A stretch of DNA of 64,000 bases, from assembly GCF_018139485.1 (NCBI RefSeq), contig NZ_JAGSNF010000013.1, forward strand, positions 1-64,000. The letters run 5' to 3'. This document shows, piece after piece, positions 17,223 to 25,621 of the stretch (the stretch's first letter is position 1; each line of letters begins with the position of its first letter). A program made the translations under genes and the position numbers. The notes under the pieces were generated by a model, which saw only the letters and a program-made list of their open reading frames with translations, was not told the DNA's origin and ran no database searches. The DNA comes from Phycicoccus avicenniae (GTDB taxonomy: Bacteria > Actinomycetota > Actinomycetes > Actinomycetales > Dermatophilaceae).

Positions 17223-18848
17223 TCAGTGGGCGAAGTGCCGGGTCCCGGTGAAGTACGTGGTGACGCCGGCCGCCTGCGCCGCCTCGACGACCTCGGCGTC
17301 CCGCATCGAGCCGCCGGGGGCGACGACCGCCCGGACCCCGGCGTCGAGGAGGACCTGGAGGCCGTCGGCGAAGGGGAAGAAGGCGTCCGAGGCGGCGACG
17401 GCCCCGCGGGCCCGCCCCTCGCCGGCCCGGGACACCGCGAGGTGGCAGGAGTCGACCCGGTTCACCTGTCCCATCCCGATGCCGACGGACGCACCGCCGT
17501 CGGCGAGCAGGATCGCGTTGGACTTCGTCGCCCGCACGGCCCGCCAGGCGAACTGGAGGTCCTCGAGGGTCGCGTCGTCGGCGGGCTCCCCGGCGACGAG
17601 CCGCCAGTGCGCGGCGTCGTCACCACCGGTGACGGTGCCGTCCTCGCCGGTGACGACCGCGTCGACGGCGTCGCGCTCCTGGACGAGCAGACCGCCCGCG
17701 ACCGGGCGCGTCTCGAGGCCGCCACGGGTCGGCGCCGGGCACTCGAGCAGGCGCACGTTCTTCTTGCGGGTGAGGATCTCCAGCGCCTCCGGCTCGAAGG
17801 CGGGGGCGAGGACGACCTCGGTGAAGATCTCGGCGACGGTCGCGGCCATCGCGGCCGTCACGGGACGGTTCGCCGCGACGATGCCGCCGAAGGCCGACAC
17901 CGGGTCGCAGGCGTGGGCCTTGCGGTGGGCGTCGGCGACGTCGTCGCCGACGGCGATGCCGCAGGGGTTGGCGTGCTTGACGACGGCGACGGTCGGCCGG
18001 TCGCCGTGGTCGTACGCGGCCCGCACGGCGGCGTCCGCGTCGACGTAGTTGTTGTACGACATCTCCTTGCCGTGCAGCTGGCGGGCCTGGGCGAGGGCCG
18101 GCCGCGCCGTGGGGCTGGTGTACAGGGCGGCGCGCTGGTGCGGGTTCTCCCCGTACCGCAGCACGGCCGCCCGCTCCCACGTCGCCCCCGCCCACGCCGG
18201 GAAGCCGCTGCCGTCGGAGGTGTCGGCGTAGGCGCTGCCCATCCACGAGGCGACGGCGACGTCGTAGGAGGCGGTGTGCACGAAGGCCTCGGCGGCCAGG
18301 CGCATGCGCTGCACGAGGGTGAACCCGCCCGAGCGGACCGCGGCGAGGGCGTCGTCGTAGCCGGCCGGGTCGGTCACGACGGCGACGCTCGGGTGGTTCT
18401 TCGCCGCCGCCCGGACCATCGAGGGTCCGCCGATGTCGATCTGCTCGACGCACTCGTCCGGGGAGGCGCCCGAGGCGACGGTCTCGGCGAACGGGTAGAG
18501 GTTGACGACGACGAGCTCGAAGGCGGCGACGCCGAGCTCCTCGAGCTGCGCCAGGTGGTCCGGCTTGCGGGTGTCGGCGAGCAGGCCCGCGTGCACGCGG
18601 GGGTGGAGGGTCTTGACGCGCCCCTCGAGGCACTCGGGGAAGCCGGTCAGCTCCTCGACGCGGGTCACGGGCAGGCCCTCCCCCTCGATGAGGGCGGCGC
18701 TGCCACCGGTCGAGACGAGCTCGACGCCGGCGTCGTGCAGGCCGCGGACGAGGTCCCGCAGGCCGGTCTTGTCGTAGACGGAGACGAGCGCCCGGCGGAC
18801 GGGGCGGACGTCCTCGGACGGGCCGGGGGCGGAGACGGGGGCGGACAT
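17223..18848 (-). CDS. purH: Bifunctional AICAR transformylase / IMP cyclohydrolase
   Basis: A 541-residue enzyme for the last two steps of IMP synthesis. The N-terminal MGS-like cyclohydrolase domain (residues 15-155) has [12 protein letters not shown] and STGGSA. The formyltransferase part carries the catalytic Lys-His segment [10 protein letters not shown] and [19 protein letters not shown]. The ATG has GAGGAG, and this ribosome site lies in a CCTCGAGG palindrome. A ZTP riboswitch lies just upstream, so synthesis should rise when ZTP/ZMP accumulates. It is separated from purN by one unrelated flavoprotein gene. Confidence 0.97.
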   Translation of the reverse strand: MSAPVSAPGPSEDVRPVRRALVSVYDKTGLRDLVRGLHDAGVELVSTGGSAALIEGEGLPVTRVEELTGFPECLEGRVKTLHPRVHAGLLADTRKPDHLAQLEELGVAAFELVVVNLYPFAETVASGASPDECVEQIDIGGPSMVRAAAKNHPSVAVVTDPAGYDDALAAVRSGGFTLVQRMRLAAEAFVHTASYDVAVASWMGSAYADTSDGSGFPAWAGATWERAAVLRYGENPHQRAALYTSPTARPALAQARQLHGKEMSYNNYVDADAAVRAAYDHGDRPTVAVVKHANPCGIAVGDDVADAHRKAHACDPVSAFGGIVAANRPVTAAMAATVAEIFTEVVLAPAFEPEALEILTRKKNVRLLECPAPTRGGLETRPVAGGLLVQERDAVDAVVTGEDGTVTGGDDAAHWRLVAGEPADDATLEDLQFAWRAVRATKSNAILLADGGASVGIGMGQVNRVDSCHLAVSRAGEGRARGAVAASDAFFPFADGLQVLLDAGVRAVVAPGGSMRDAEVVEAAQAAGVTTYFTGTRHFAH

Positions 18849-18880
18849 CGGGACTCCTCGAGGGGTCGACGGTGGGGACC

Positions 18881-18960
18881 CGGGGCACCCAGGCGGGCGA
18901 TGCCCCGGCGGTGAACTCCCCGGTGGTGACCCACCCGCGCCAGTCGTCGTCGTTCCGCGG
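18881..18960 (-). promoter_or_regulatory. ZTP (pfl) riboswitch controlling purH
   Basis: On the minus strand the conserved pfl-motif blocks occur in order: GACTGGCG (18938-18945), a hairpin leading into CCACCGGGGAG, and CCGCCTGGG (about 18888-18896), followed by a GC-rich run before the purH ribosome site. These are the hallmark ligand-binding and pseudoknot sequences of ZTP riboswitches. The aptamer ends about 33 bases before the ATG, so control is probably at translation initiation or by a short terminator. Position before purH is the classical location. Confidence 0.88.
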
Positions 18961-18963
18961 GTC

Positions 18964-18969
18964 ACTCTA
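18964..18969 (-). promoter_or_regulatory. -10 element of the purH riboswitch transcript
   Basis: TAGAGT on the minus strand lies immediately before the riboswitch and 12 bases beyond the PPOX gene stop, so purH has its own promoter. No convincing -35 box is seen. Confidence 0.45.
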
Positions 18970-18981
18970 GCGGCGTCGGGC

Positions 18982-19407
18982 TCAGGAGGAGTACGGGGAC
19001 GGCGGCAGCGGGTCCGGCCAGGAGGCGCCGAGGACCCGGTCGACGTCGAGGACGACGACGACCCGCTGCGGGTTCGGCCGCGGCTGCCGGTACCGGCGGG
19101 CGTAGCGCTCCTCGGCGTCCCGGACCGCGTCGGCGTCGTCGAGGACGCGGGTCGTCCCCTCGAGGGTGAGCCAGCGGCGCCGGTCGACCTGGCTCAGCGC
19201 GGCCCGTCGCCCGGCCCGGGCCTGGACCGCCTTCGCGCTCGCCCGGCTCGTGATGACCCGGGCGAGCAGCGCGTCCTCGTCCCACGTGAAGCCGACGGGC
19301 ACGACGTGCGGGCTGCCGTCGCGGCGCAGCGTCGTGAGCGTCGCGAGGTGCCGCTCGCGCATGAACTCGAGCGCGGCGTCGGGCAGCTCGGCCGGGGTCA
19401 GCGCCAC
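18982..19407 (-). CDS. PPOX-class (split-barrel) flavin/F420-binding oxidoreductase
   Basis: A 141-residue split-barrel protein of the pyridoxamine-5'-phosphate-oxidase superfamily. [28 protein letters not shown] and the central [18 protein letters not shown] match the PPOX-class F420-dependent group (Rv1155-like). Substrate is unknown. Its GTG start lies inside the last codons of purN (10-base overlap), so it is translationally coupled to purN. A PPOX gene between purN and purH is unusual, because these two are normally adjacent. Confidence 0.75.
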   Translation of the reverse strand: MALTPAELPDAALEFMRERHLATLTTLRRDGSPHVVPVGFTWDEDALLARVITSRASAKAVQARAGRRAALSQVDRRRWLTLEGTTRVLDDADAVRDAEERYARRYRQPRPNPQRVVVVLDVDRVLGASWPDPLPPSPYSS

Positions 19408-19976
19408 GAGCGGTCCTCGGCCAGAGCGGTGAGCACCTCGACGAGCATGGCGCGCTCGGCGACCTTGATCCGCTCGTGGAGGCTCGCCTCGGTGTCGTCG
19501 GCCAGGACCCGCACCGCGCGCTGGTCGACGATCGGGCCGGTGTCGACCCCGGCGTCGACCCAGTGGCACGTGCAGCCGGTGACGGTGACGCCGTGGGCGA
19601 GCGCGTCCCGCACGCCGTGCGCCCCCGGGAAGCTCGGCAGCAGCGCGGGGTGGGTGTTGAGGATGCGGAAGGCGTCGACGACCTCGGGGCCGAGGACCTT
19701 CATGAAGCCCGCGCTCACGACGACGTCGGGCCGGTGCTCGGCGACGAGCCGGGCGAGCGAGCGGTTCCAGTCGGCGCGGGAGTCGAAGTCGGGGACCCTG
19801 GCGACGAAGACGGGGACCCCGGCGCCCCGGGCCCGCTCGGCGCCGAGGGTGCCGTCCCGGTCCGCCCCGACGGCGACGACGGTGAACGGTGCCCCCGCCG
19901 CGGAGGCGTCGAGGAGGGCCTGGAGGTTCGAGCCCGACCCGGAGACGAGGACGACGAGGCGCAGCGCGTCCGTCAT
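19398..19976 (-). CDS. purN: Phosphoribosylglycinamide formyltransferase
   Basis: A 192-residue GAR transformylase (step 3 of purine synthesis, using 10-formyl-THF). The phosphate loop [16 protein letters not shown], the catalytic Asn-His-Asp set ([15 protein letters not shown]; His and the later [10 protein letters not shown]) are present, and length is typical. The start ATG overlaps the stop of the preceding membrane-protein gene (ATGA). It heads a coupled pair with the PPOX gene; purH follows under separate riboswitch control. Confidence 0.97.
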   Translation of the reverse strand: MTDALRLVVLVSGSGSNLQALLDASAAGAPFTVVAVGADRDGTLGAERARGAGVPVFVARVPDFDSRADWNRSLARLVAEHRPDVVVSAGFMKVLGPEVVDAFRILNTHPALLPSFPGAHGVRDALAHGVTVTGCTCHWVDAGVDTGPIVDQRAVRVLADDTEASLHERIKVAERAMLVEVLTALAEDRSWR

Positions 19977-21202
19977 CGGCGCAGCCTCCACGCGTCGCGC
20001 AGGACGGCGGACACGGCCCCGACGACGAGCGGCACGAGGAGCGCCACGCTCATCCGGACCGCGGGCGCCCCGACGTCGGCGAGCCGGAACTGCCCGAGCG
20101 CACCGCCGCCGAGGAGGTCGAGGGCGCCCACCGACCCGGCGGTGACGAGGCAGGCCCACAGCGCGACCGCGAGCTTCGTGCGCAGGCGAGAGAGCCGGGC
20201 CACGGTCCGCACCGACCGACGGCCGACCAGGACCCCCACGGCGAGCAGCGCGAGGACCGACACGACCGGGACGGCCGGGGAGAAGGCGCCCGGCTGCGGC
20301 ACCGCCCCGAGCACCGGCAGGAGGGGCATGAGCCCACCCTCGGCGCCCGACCACGAGACCGACGACCCGTCGACGACCGAGAAGCCGGTCCCCGCGAGGA
20401 AGGAGACCACCCAGAGCGCGAGGTTCGGCAGGGCGACGAGCTGCGCCGCGGCGAGGACGGCCCCGCCGGTCGACCCGGCGGCGAGGTCGGCGTCGAGCGC
20501 CGAGACCCGGGGCCAGGCGAGGGCGACCGCGCCGAGCAGGACGAGGGTGCCGAGCGCGAGGAGGACCCCCGCCCCCGCGAGCCCGGGACCGAGGGCGCGC
20601 CGGGCGAGGTCCGGGAGGACGACGGGCACCCGGGGCCCGAGGAGGTCCGGGTCGTCGCGGACGACGGCCCGCACCGCGAGGCCGACGCCGAGGCCGGGCA
20701 GGACGAGGGCCGGGAGGACGAGCGACCAGGGCTGCGGCGGGAACGGCCCGTCGGCGGCGAGGAGCCAGCCGGCACCGACGACCACGACGTAGCCGGCCCA
20801 CCACGCGGCGAGCGCCGCGGCGAGCGGTCGCGGGAGCAGACCGGCCCAGTGCGGGCCGTCGGTGCGCACCGCGACGATGCCCTCGCGGACGCCGTAGCGG
20901 GCGAGGACGAGGAGGATCCCGAAGGCGAGCAGCGGGGTGAGCGTAACGCTCGCCCCGTCCACGCCGAGGTGGGCGCCGCCGACGAGGAGCCACAGTCCCG
21001 CACCGACCCGGATCGCGTCTGCGACCCGGCCGGTCGGGTCGGCGTCCCAGGCGAGCCACACCGGGACGACGACGAGGAGCGCCGAGACGAGCCCGGTGCC
21101 GACGCCGAGGATCCCGGCACGTCGCCAGCCCGGGTCCCACGCCGACGGGCGCGAGGCGTCGTCGCCCGGAAGGGCGGAGCGCAGGCGGTCGACGACGGTC
21201 AC
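19973..21202 (-). CDS. DUF6350-like polytopic membrane protein
   Basis: A membrane protein of about 409 residues with roughly ten to twelve hydrophobic segments and short charged loops, no soluble domain. Proteins of this kind sit directly before purN in many actinobacteria and have been called DUF6350 (PerM-like, linked to cell division in mycobacteria); I assign it by position and topology. The GTG at 21202 is preferred because upstream sequence runs into sucD; the exact start is uncertain. It overlaps purN by four bases. Confidence 0.65.
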   Translation of the reverse strand: MTVVDRLRSALPGDDASRPSAWDPGWRRAGILGVGTGLVSALLVVVPVWLAWDADPTGRVADAIRVGAGLWLLVGGAHLGVDGASVTLTPLLAFGILLVLARYGVREGIVAVRTDGPHWAGLLPRPLAAALAAWWAGYVVVVGAGWLLAADGPFPPQPWSLVLPALVLPGLGVGLAVRAVVRDDPDLLGPRVPVVLPDLARRALGPGLAGAGVLLALGTLVLLGAVALAWPRVSALDADLAAGSTGGAVLAAAQLVALPNLALWVVSFLAGTGFSVVDGSSVSWSGAEGGLMPLLPVLGAVPQPGAFSPAVPVVSVLALLAVGVLVGRRSVRTVARLSRLRTKLAVALWACLVTAGSVGALDLLGGGALGQFRLADVGAPAVRMSVALLVPLVVGAVSAVLRDAWRLRR

Positions 21203-21269
21203 CGGCCCAGTGTCGCGGACCGGGACGCCGGCGCCGGTGAGCACACGCCGCACCGGCGCCGGCGACGGG

Positions 21270-22163
21270 TCAGGCGGAGAGGCCCTCCATGATCGAGCGC
21301 ATGAGGTCGGCCGTCTCGGTCGGGGTCTTGCCGACCTTGACGCCGGCGGCCTCGAGGGCCTCCTTCTTCGCCTCGGCGGTGCCGGACGAGCCGGAGACGA
21401 TGGCACCCGCGTGGCCCATCGTCTTGCCCTCCGGGGCGGTGAAGCCGGCGACGTAGCCGACGACCGGCTTCGTCACGTGGTCCTTGATGTAGGCCGCGGC
21501 CCGCTCCTCGGCGTCGCCGCCGATCTCGCCGATCATGACGATGGCGTCGGTGTCGGGGTCGTTCTCGAACGCCTCGAGGCAGTCGATGTGCGTCGTCCCG
21601 ATGACCGGGTCGCCGCCGATGCCGACCGCGGACGAGAAGCCGAAGTCCCGCAGCTCGTACATCATCTGGTAGGTCAGCGTGCCCGACTTCGACACGAGGC
21701 CGATCCGGCCGCCCTCGGCGATGTCGGCCGGGATGATGCCGGCGTTGGACTGCCCGGGGCTGATGAGGCCGGGGCAGTTCGGGCCGACGATCCGGGTCGT
21801 GCCCTTCTCGACGGCGTAGGCGTAGAACTCGGCCGTGTCCTTGACGGCGACGCCCTCGGTGATGACGACGCACAGCGGGATGCCGGCGTCGATCGCCTCG
21901 ACGGCGGCGGCCTTCGTGAACGCGGCGGGGACGAAGACGACCGACACGTTCGCGCCGGTGGCCTCCATCGCCTCGCCGACCGAGCCGAAGACGGGGACGG
22001 TGACGCCGCCCTCGAACTCGACCTCGGTGCCGGCCTTGCGGGGGTTGACCCCGCCGACGATCGCGGTGCCGGAGCGCAGCATGCGCTGGGTGTGCTTCAT
22101 GCCCTCGGAGCCGGTCATGCCCTGGACGATGACCTTGGAGTCGGCATTGAGGAAGATGGCCAT
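21270..22163 (-). CDS. sucD: Succinyl-CoA synthetase (ligase) alpha subunit
   Basis: A 297-residue alpha subunit. CoA-binding [25 protein letters not shown] and the phosphohistidine segment [14 protein letters not shown] are visible. It makes ATP or GTP from succinyl-CoA in the citric acid cycle with the SucC subunit encoded 34 bases upstream. The ribosome site is weak, suggesting coupling to sucC translation. Length and C terminus are standard. Confidence 0.97.
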   Translation of the reverse strand: MAIFLNADSKVIVQGMTGSEGMKHTQRMLRSGTAIVGGVNPRKAGTEVEFEGGVTVPVFGSVGEAMEATGANVSVVFVPAAFTKAAAVEAIDAGIPLCVVITEGVAVKDTAEFYAYAVEKGTTRIVGPNCPGLISPGQSNAGIIPADIAEGGRIGLVSKSGTLTYQMMYELRDFGFSSAVGIGGDPVIGTTHIDCLEAFENDPDTDAIVMIGEIGGDAEERAAAYIKDHVTKPVVGYVAGFTAPEGKTMGHAGAIVSGSSGTAEAKKEALEAAGVKVGKTPTETADLMRSIMEGLSA

Positions 22164-22197
22164 GGGTGTCTGCTCTTTTCTCTCGCTCGCTCGTCGG

Positions 22198-23376
22198 TCA
22201 GTTCTGGGAGGCCAGCTCGGCGGCCCGGCGCGCGGCGCCGTCCATCGTCGCCTCGATGCTCACGAGGGGGTGGTTCGCCTCGGCGAGGATCCGGCGGCCC
22301 TCCTCGACGTTGTTGCCGTCGAGCCGGACGACGAGCGGCTTCGTCGCCTCGTCGCCGAGGGTGTCGAGGGCACCGACGATGCCGTTGGCGACGGCGTCGC
22401 ACGCGGTGATGCCGCCGAAGACGTTGACGAAGACCGCCTTGACCTGCGGGTCCCCGAGGATGATGTCGAGGCCGTTCGCCATGACCTCGGCGGACGCGCC
22501 ACCGCCGATGTCGAGGAAGTTCGCGGGCTTCTGGCCGCCGAACTCCTCCCCGGCGTACGCGACGACGTCGAGGGTGCTCATGACGAGGCCGGCGCCGTTG
22601 CCGATGATCCCGACGGAGCCGTCGAGCTTGACGTAGTTGAGGTCCTTCTCCTTGGCCTTGGCCTCGAGCGGGTCGGTGGCCCCCGTGTCCTCGAGCGCCG
22701 CGTGGTCCGGGTGGCGGAAGTCGGCGTTGCCGTCGAGGGTCACCTTGCCGTCGAGCGCGACGACGTCCCCCGACTCGGTCCTCACGAGCGGGTTGACCTC
22801 GACGAGCGTCGCGTCCTCCTCGCGGTAGACGGTCCAGAGCGTCTTGACGACCTCGCGGACCTTCTCGGCGGTGTCGCCCTCGAAGCCGGCGGCGGAGACG
22901 ATCTCGGCGGCCTTGGCGTCGTCGATGCCGACGTTCGGGTCGACGGCGACGCGCGCGAGGGCCTCGGGGCGCTCGACGGCGAGCTGCTCGATCTCGACGC
23001 CGCCCTCCTTGCTGCACATCGCGAGGTACCGGCGCTCGGCGCGGTCGAGGAGGATGGAGAAGTAGTACTCCTCGGCGATCGCGGCACCCTGGGCGACCAT
23101 GACGCGGTGCACGGTGTGGCCCTTGATGTCCATGCCGAGGATGGCGGCCGCGTGCTGCTCGGCCTCGTCGGCGCTCTTGGCGACCTTGACGCCGCCGGCC
23201 TTGCCGCGGCCCCCGGTCTTGACCTGGGCCTTGACGACGGTGACGCCGCCGCTCGAGGCACCGATCCGCTCGGCCGCCTCCCTGGCCTCCGCGGGGGTCG
23301 TGGCGACGGCCCCGGCGAGCACGGGGACCCCGTGCTTCTCGAACATGTCACGGGCCTGGTACTCGAAGAGGTCCAC
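22198..23376 (-). CDS. sucC: Succinyl-CoA synthetase (ligase) beta subunit
   Basis: A 392-residue ATP-grasp subunit beginning [18 protein letters not shown], with [24 protein letters not shown] and the [12 protein letters not shown] and FVNVFGGI segments. The GTG at 23376 matches the family N terminus; a GTG six codons earlier has no ribosome site. A TACGCT hexamer at 23421-23426 (minus strand) could be the -10 of a 38-base leader. sucC and sucD form an operon that may continue into the membrane protein gene. Confidence 0.95.
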   Translation of the reverse strand: MDLFEYQARDMFEKHGVPVLAGAVATTPAEAREAAERIGASSGGVTVVKAQVKTGGRGKAGGVKVAKSADEAEQHAAAILGMDIKGHTVHRVMVAQGAAIAEEYYFSILLDRAERRYLAMCSKEGGVEIEQLAVERPEALARVAVDPNVGIDDAKAAEIVSAAGFEGDTAEKVREVVKTLWTVYREEDATLVEVNPLVRTESGDVVALDGKVTLDGNADFRHPDHAALEDTGATDPLEAKAKEKDLNYVKLDGSVGIIGNGAGLVMSTLDVVAYAGEEFGGQKPANFLDIGGGASAEVMANGLDIILGDPQVKAVFVNVFGGITACDAVANGIVGALDTLGDEATKPLVVRLDGNNVEEGRRILAEANHPLVSIEATMDGAARRAAELASQN

Positions 23377-23549
23377 GGGGTGATCCGTCCTCACTGGTAG
23401 CGAATGGTGATCCGCAGGGCAGCGTATCGGCGTGTCGGGCCCTCGCCGCCACCGGAGCCGTGGAAGGGACCGATCTCACGCCGGGCGGTCGTCCGTCGGG
23501 GACCGCCGGTGCCGCGGACCGGTCCCACGGCGGTGCGGGGCGCCGGGCG

Positions 23550-23555
23550 TACCCT
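23550..23555 (+). promoter_or_regulatory. Leaderless -10 element of the lipase-like gene
   Basis: TACCCT ends six bases before the GTG at 23562. It supports that start against a longer frame from 23460. Confidence 0.5.
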
Positions 23556-23561
23556 GACGCG

Positions 23562-24494
23562 GTGGCAGCGACGCCGACGGCCCCCGTGGTCGAGGTCGCT
23601 CCCGACGCGCGGCGTGGGGGCACCTCCGTCCGGCGCTGCCTCGACTTCGCCGTCGCGGCCGGACGCGGTCTCGTGGACCCCGCCGTGCTCGCCGGCGCGG
23701 CCGTCGAGGCCGCCTGGCTCACGGCCCACCTCGCGACGTGGCCGGTGGGTCTCGTGACCGGCGGGCACCGGGACACCGGCCCCCGGTACTCCGTGGCGCA
23801 CCTGCCACCCGTCCGCCGTGGCCTGCTCGTCTCCGACGTCGAGGCCGCGGGGACGCCGATCGTGCTCGTGCACGGCATCGTGAGCAACCGGTCGATCTTC
23901 ACCCTCCTACGGCGCGGTCTGACCCGCCGCGGGTTCTCGCGTGTCATCGGCCTCAACTACCCCACGGTCGCGACGGACGTGCGGACGGCGGCCCTGCGGC
24001 TCGCGGAGGAGGTCGAGGCCGTCGCCGAGGAGACGGGGTTCGAGCGCGTCCACGTCATCGGGCACAGCCTCGGGGGCCTCATCGCGCGGTACTACGTCAC
24101 CCGGCTCGGGGGCGACCGCCGCGTGCACACCCTCGTGACTCTCGGGACCCCGCACGAGGGCACGTGGGCGGCGTACTCGACGCCGTCGCGGCTCATGCGT
24201 CAGATGCAGCCGGGCAGCGGGCTCATGCGTGAGCTCGCCCGCCCCGTGCACGGGTGCCGGACCCGCTTCGTCGCCTACTGGTCCGACGCCGACGCCGCGA
24301 TCGTCCCGCGGACGTCGGCCGCCCTGCGCCACCCCGACCTCGCGGCCCGCAACGTCCGGCTGCACGGCGCGGGGCACCTGACCCTGCCGATGCTCGGGGA
24401 GGTCGTCCACGGCATCTCGGAGGCTCTCGCCCAGCTCGACACCGACGGCACGACGGTGCGCCGGGGAGCCACCCCGCTCGCGCCCCGCGGATGA
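23562..24494 (+). CDS. Alpha/beta hydrolase, lipase-like
   Basis: A 310-residue alpha/beta hydrolase. The oxyanion segment VLVHGIVSNRSIF, nucleophile elbow VIGHSLGGL, LGTPHEGTW and a late histidine in HGAGHLTLPM give the Ser-Asp-His plan of triacylglycerol lipases and PGAP1-like esterases. A hydrophobic N-terminal part (residues about 35-65, LAGAAVEAAWLTAHL) could anchor it to the membrane, as there is no cleavable signal. The GTG start is chosen because a TACCCT hexamer lies six bases upstream. It is divergent from sucC. Confidence 0.8.
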   Translation: MAATPTAPVVEVAPDARRGGTSVRRCLDFAVAAGRGLVDPAVLAGAAVEAAWLTAHLATWPVGLVTGGHRDTGPRYSVAHLPPVRRGLLVSDVEAAGTPIVLVHGIVSNRSIFTLLRRGLTRRGFSRVIGLNYPTVATDVRTAALRLAEEVEAVAEETGFERVHVIGHSLGGLIARYYVTRLGGDRRVHTLVTLGTPHEGTWAAYSTPSRLMRQMQPGSGLMRELARPVHGCRTRFVAYWSDADAAIVPRTSAALRHPDLAARNVRLHGAGHLTLPMLGEVVHGISEALAQLDTDGTTVRRGATPLAPRG

Positions 24495-24599
24495 CCGACG
24501 GCGACCCAACATCGGGGACGCCCGGCCTGTTCCTTCCGCCACCGATTTTTTTCTCACGGCACGGGACCGACGTTTCCGCAGGTCAGACCGGTGTCGCCC

Positions 24600-24613
24600 G
24601 GACAACGTTGTCC
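24600..24613. promoter_or_regulatory. GGACAACGTTGTCC palindrome
   Basis: A perfect 14-base palindrome 112 bases before the M23 peptidase start, sharing its 12-base core with 11108-11119. LacI-like symmetry makes it a candidate operator; the cognate regulator is not in the window. Confidence 0.45.
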
Positions 24614-24657
24614 ACCGGCTCACCGTTCTCTCAGGATCCACCTTTGGGTCACGGGAA

Positions 24658-24675
24658 GGTCACGGTACGGTGACC
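24658..24675 (+). promoter_or_regulatory. GGTCAC-N6-GTGACC inverted repeat before the M23 gene
   Basis: Arms 24658-24663 and 24670-24675 flank a TACGGT that could be a -10 element; a nearby GGGTCACGG repeats the left arm. Position about 50 bases before the start fits a control site of the peptidase gene. Confidence 0.4.
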
Positions 24676-24724
24676 GTGCCCGCCAGGCCCCCGCACCACC
24701 GTCCGCAGCCATGAGGTCCCCCCT

Positions 24725-25504
24725 GTGAGTTCCCGCTCGTACCAGGGGCGTCACTACGCAGGCCGTCACCGCCCGCAGCGTCGTGTCCGTCCCCCGCGCG
24801 CCCTGAGCGCCGGCTTCGTCCTCCCCTCGACGGCTGCCGCCGCCCTCGTCGTGACCGCGACGGGCGCGACCGTCGCGGAGTCCGCGCAGGCCCCCTCCTT
24901 CGACCTCACCGGGCAGCAGTCCCAGGTCGCCCGGTCCCAGGAGGCCGCCGGCGAGGAGAGCGCCACCGACATCGCGACGCGTCGCCAGGACGCGCAGATG
25001 GCCTCGTCCGCGATCCAGGGCCGCGCCGAGGAGCGCGCCCGTGCCGCCCGTGCCGCCAAGCGCAAGGCCGCCGCCGAGGCCAAGGCCCGCGCCGAGGCCG
25101 AGCGTCAGGCCAAGAAGTGGGTCCGCCCGATCGACACCTGGAACATCAGCTCCGGTTTCGGCTGGCGCTGGGGCAAGAACCACGACGGCCTCGACCTCGC
25201 GGCCCCGACGGGCACCCCGCTGTACTCGATGTCCAAGGGCACCGTGCTCTCCGCGGGGTACAAGCCGAGCTTCGGGTACAAGGTCGAGATCCAGTACTGG
25301 GACGGCTCGATCTCCTGGTACGGCCACATGAGCCGGATCGACGTCGTCGCCGGCCAGAGCCTCGTCTCCGGCCAGCAGGTCGGCGCCGTCGGCAACACCG
25401 GGCACTCCTTCGGGTCGCACCTGCACCTGGAGTTCCAGCAGACGACGTCGCACGACAGCCCGCTCGACCCCGTGCCGTGGCTGTCCGCGAAGGGTCTCTA
25501 CTGA
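24725..25504 (+). CDS. Secreted M23 family metallopeptidase (LytM-type)
   Basis: A 259-residue exported endopeptidase. A long basic N terminus precedes a hydrophobic segment (residues about 34-55, SAGFVLPSTAAAALVVTATGA). Residues 75-135 are an Ala/Arg/Glu-rich coiled coil, and 140-255 are the M23 domain with zinc ligands in NHDGLDLAAP (HxxxD) and SHLHLEF (HxH), and the YGHMS segment. It should cut peptidoglycan cross-bridges. It starts with GTG after a 230-base gap that holds two palindromes. A bidirectional terminator follows. Confidence 0.9.
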   Translation: MSSRSYQGRHYAGRHRPQRRVRPPRALSAGFVLPSTAAAALVVTATGATVAESAQAPSFDLTGQQSQVARSQEAAGEESATDIATRRQDAQMASSAIQGRAEERARAARAAKRKAAAEAKARAEAERQAKKWVRPIDTWNISSGFGWRWGKNHDGLDLAAPTGTPLYSMSKGTVLSAGYKPSFGYKVEIQYWDGSISWYGHMSRIDVVAGQSLVSGQQVGAVGNTGHSFGSHLHLEFQQTTSHDSPLDPVPWLSAKGLY

Positions 25505-25581
25505 CCGACCCGGTCCGCGTGACGGTCGCGGCCTCCCGCGCCACCGCCACCGAGCGCCCGGTGACCCGCTGCGGCGACACC

Positions 25582-25606
25582 CGCCCGCCCCCGCTCGGGG
25601 CGGGCG
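25582..25606. terminator. Bidirectional hairpin between M23 and pcrA
   Basis: A perfect 10-base stem CGCCCGCCCC / GGGGCGGGCG with a five-base loop lies between the two convergent genes. Confidence 0.65.
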
Positions 25607-25621
25607 TCGTCGTCCCGGCCC

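Noticed and set aside
24495-24724. A cyclic-di-AMP (ydaO) riboswitch before the M23 peptidase
   Set aside because: Such switches often precede cell-wall hydrolases, but the conserved GGGGTGAA-type and CCGAACCCG-type blocks are absent; only palindromes are seen.
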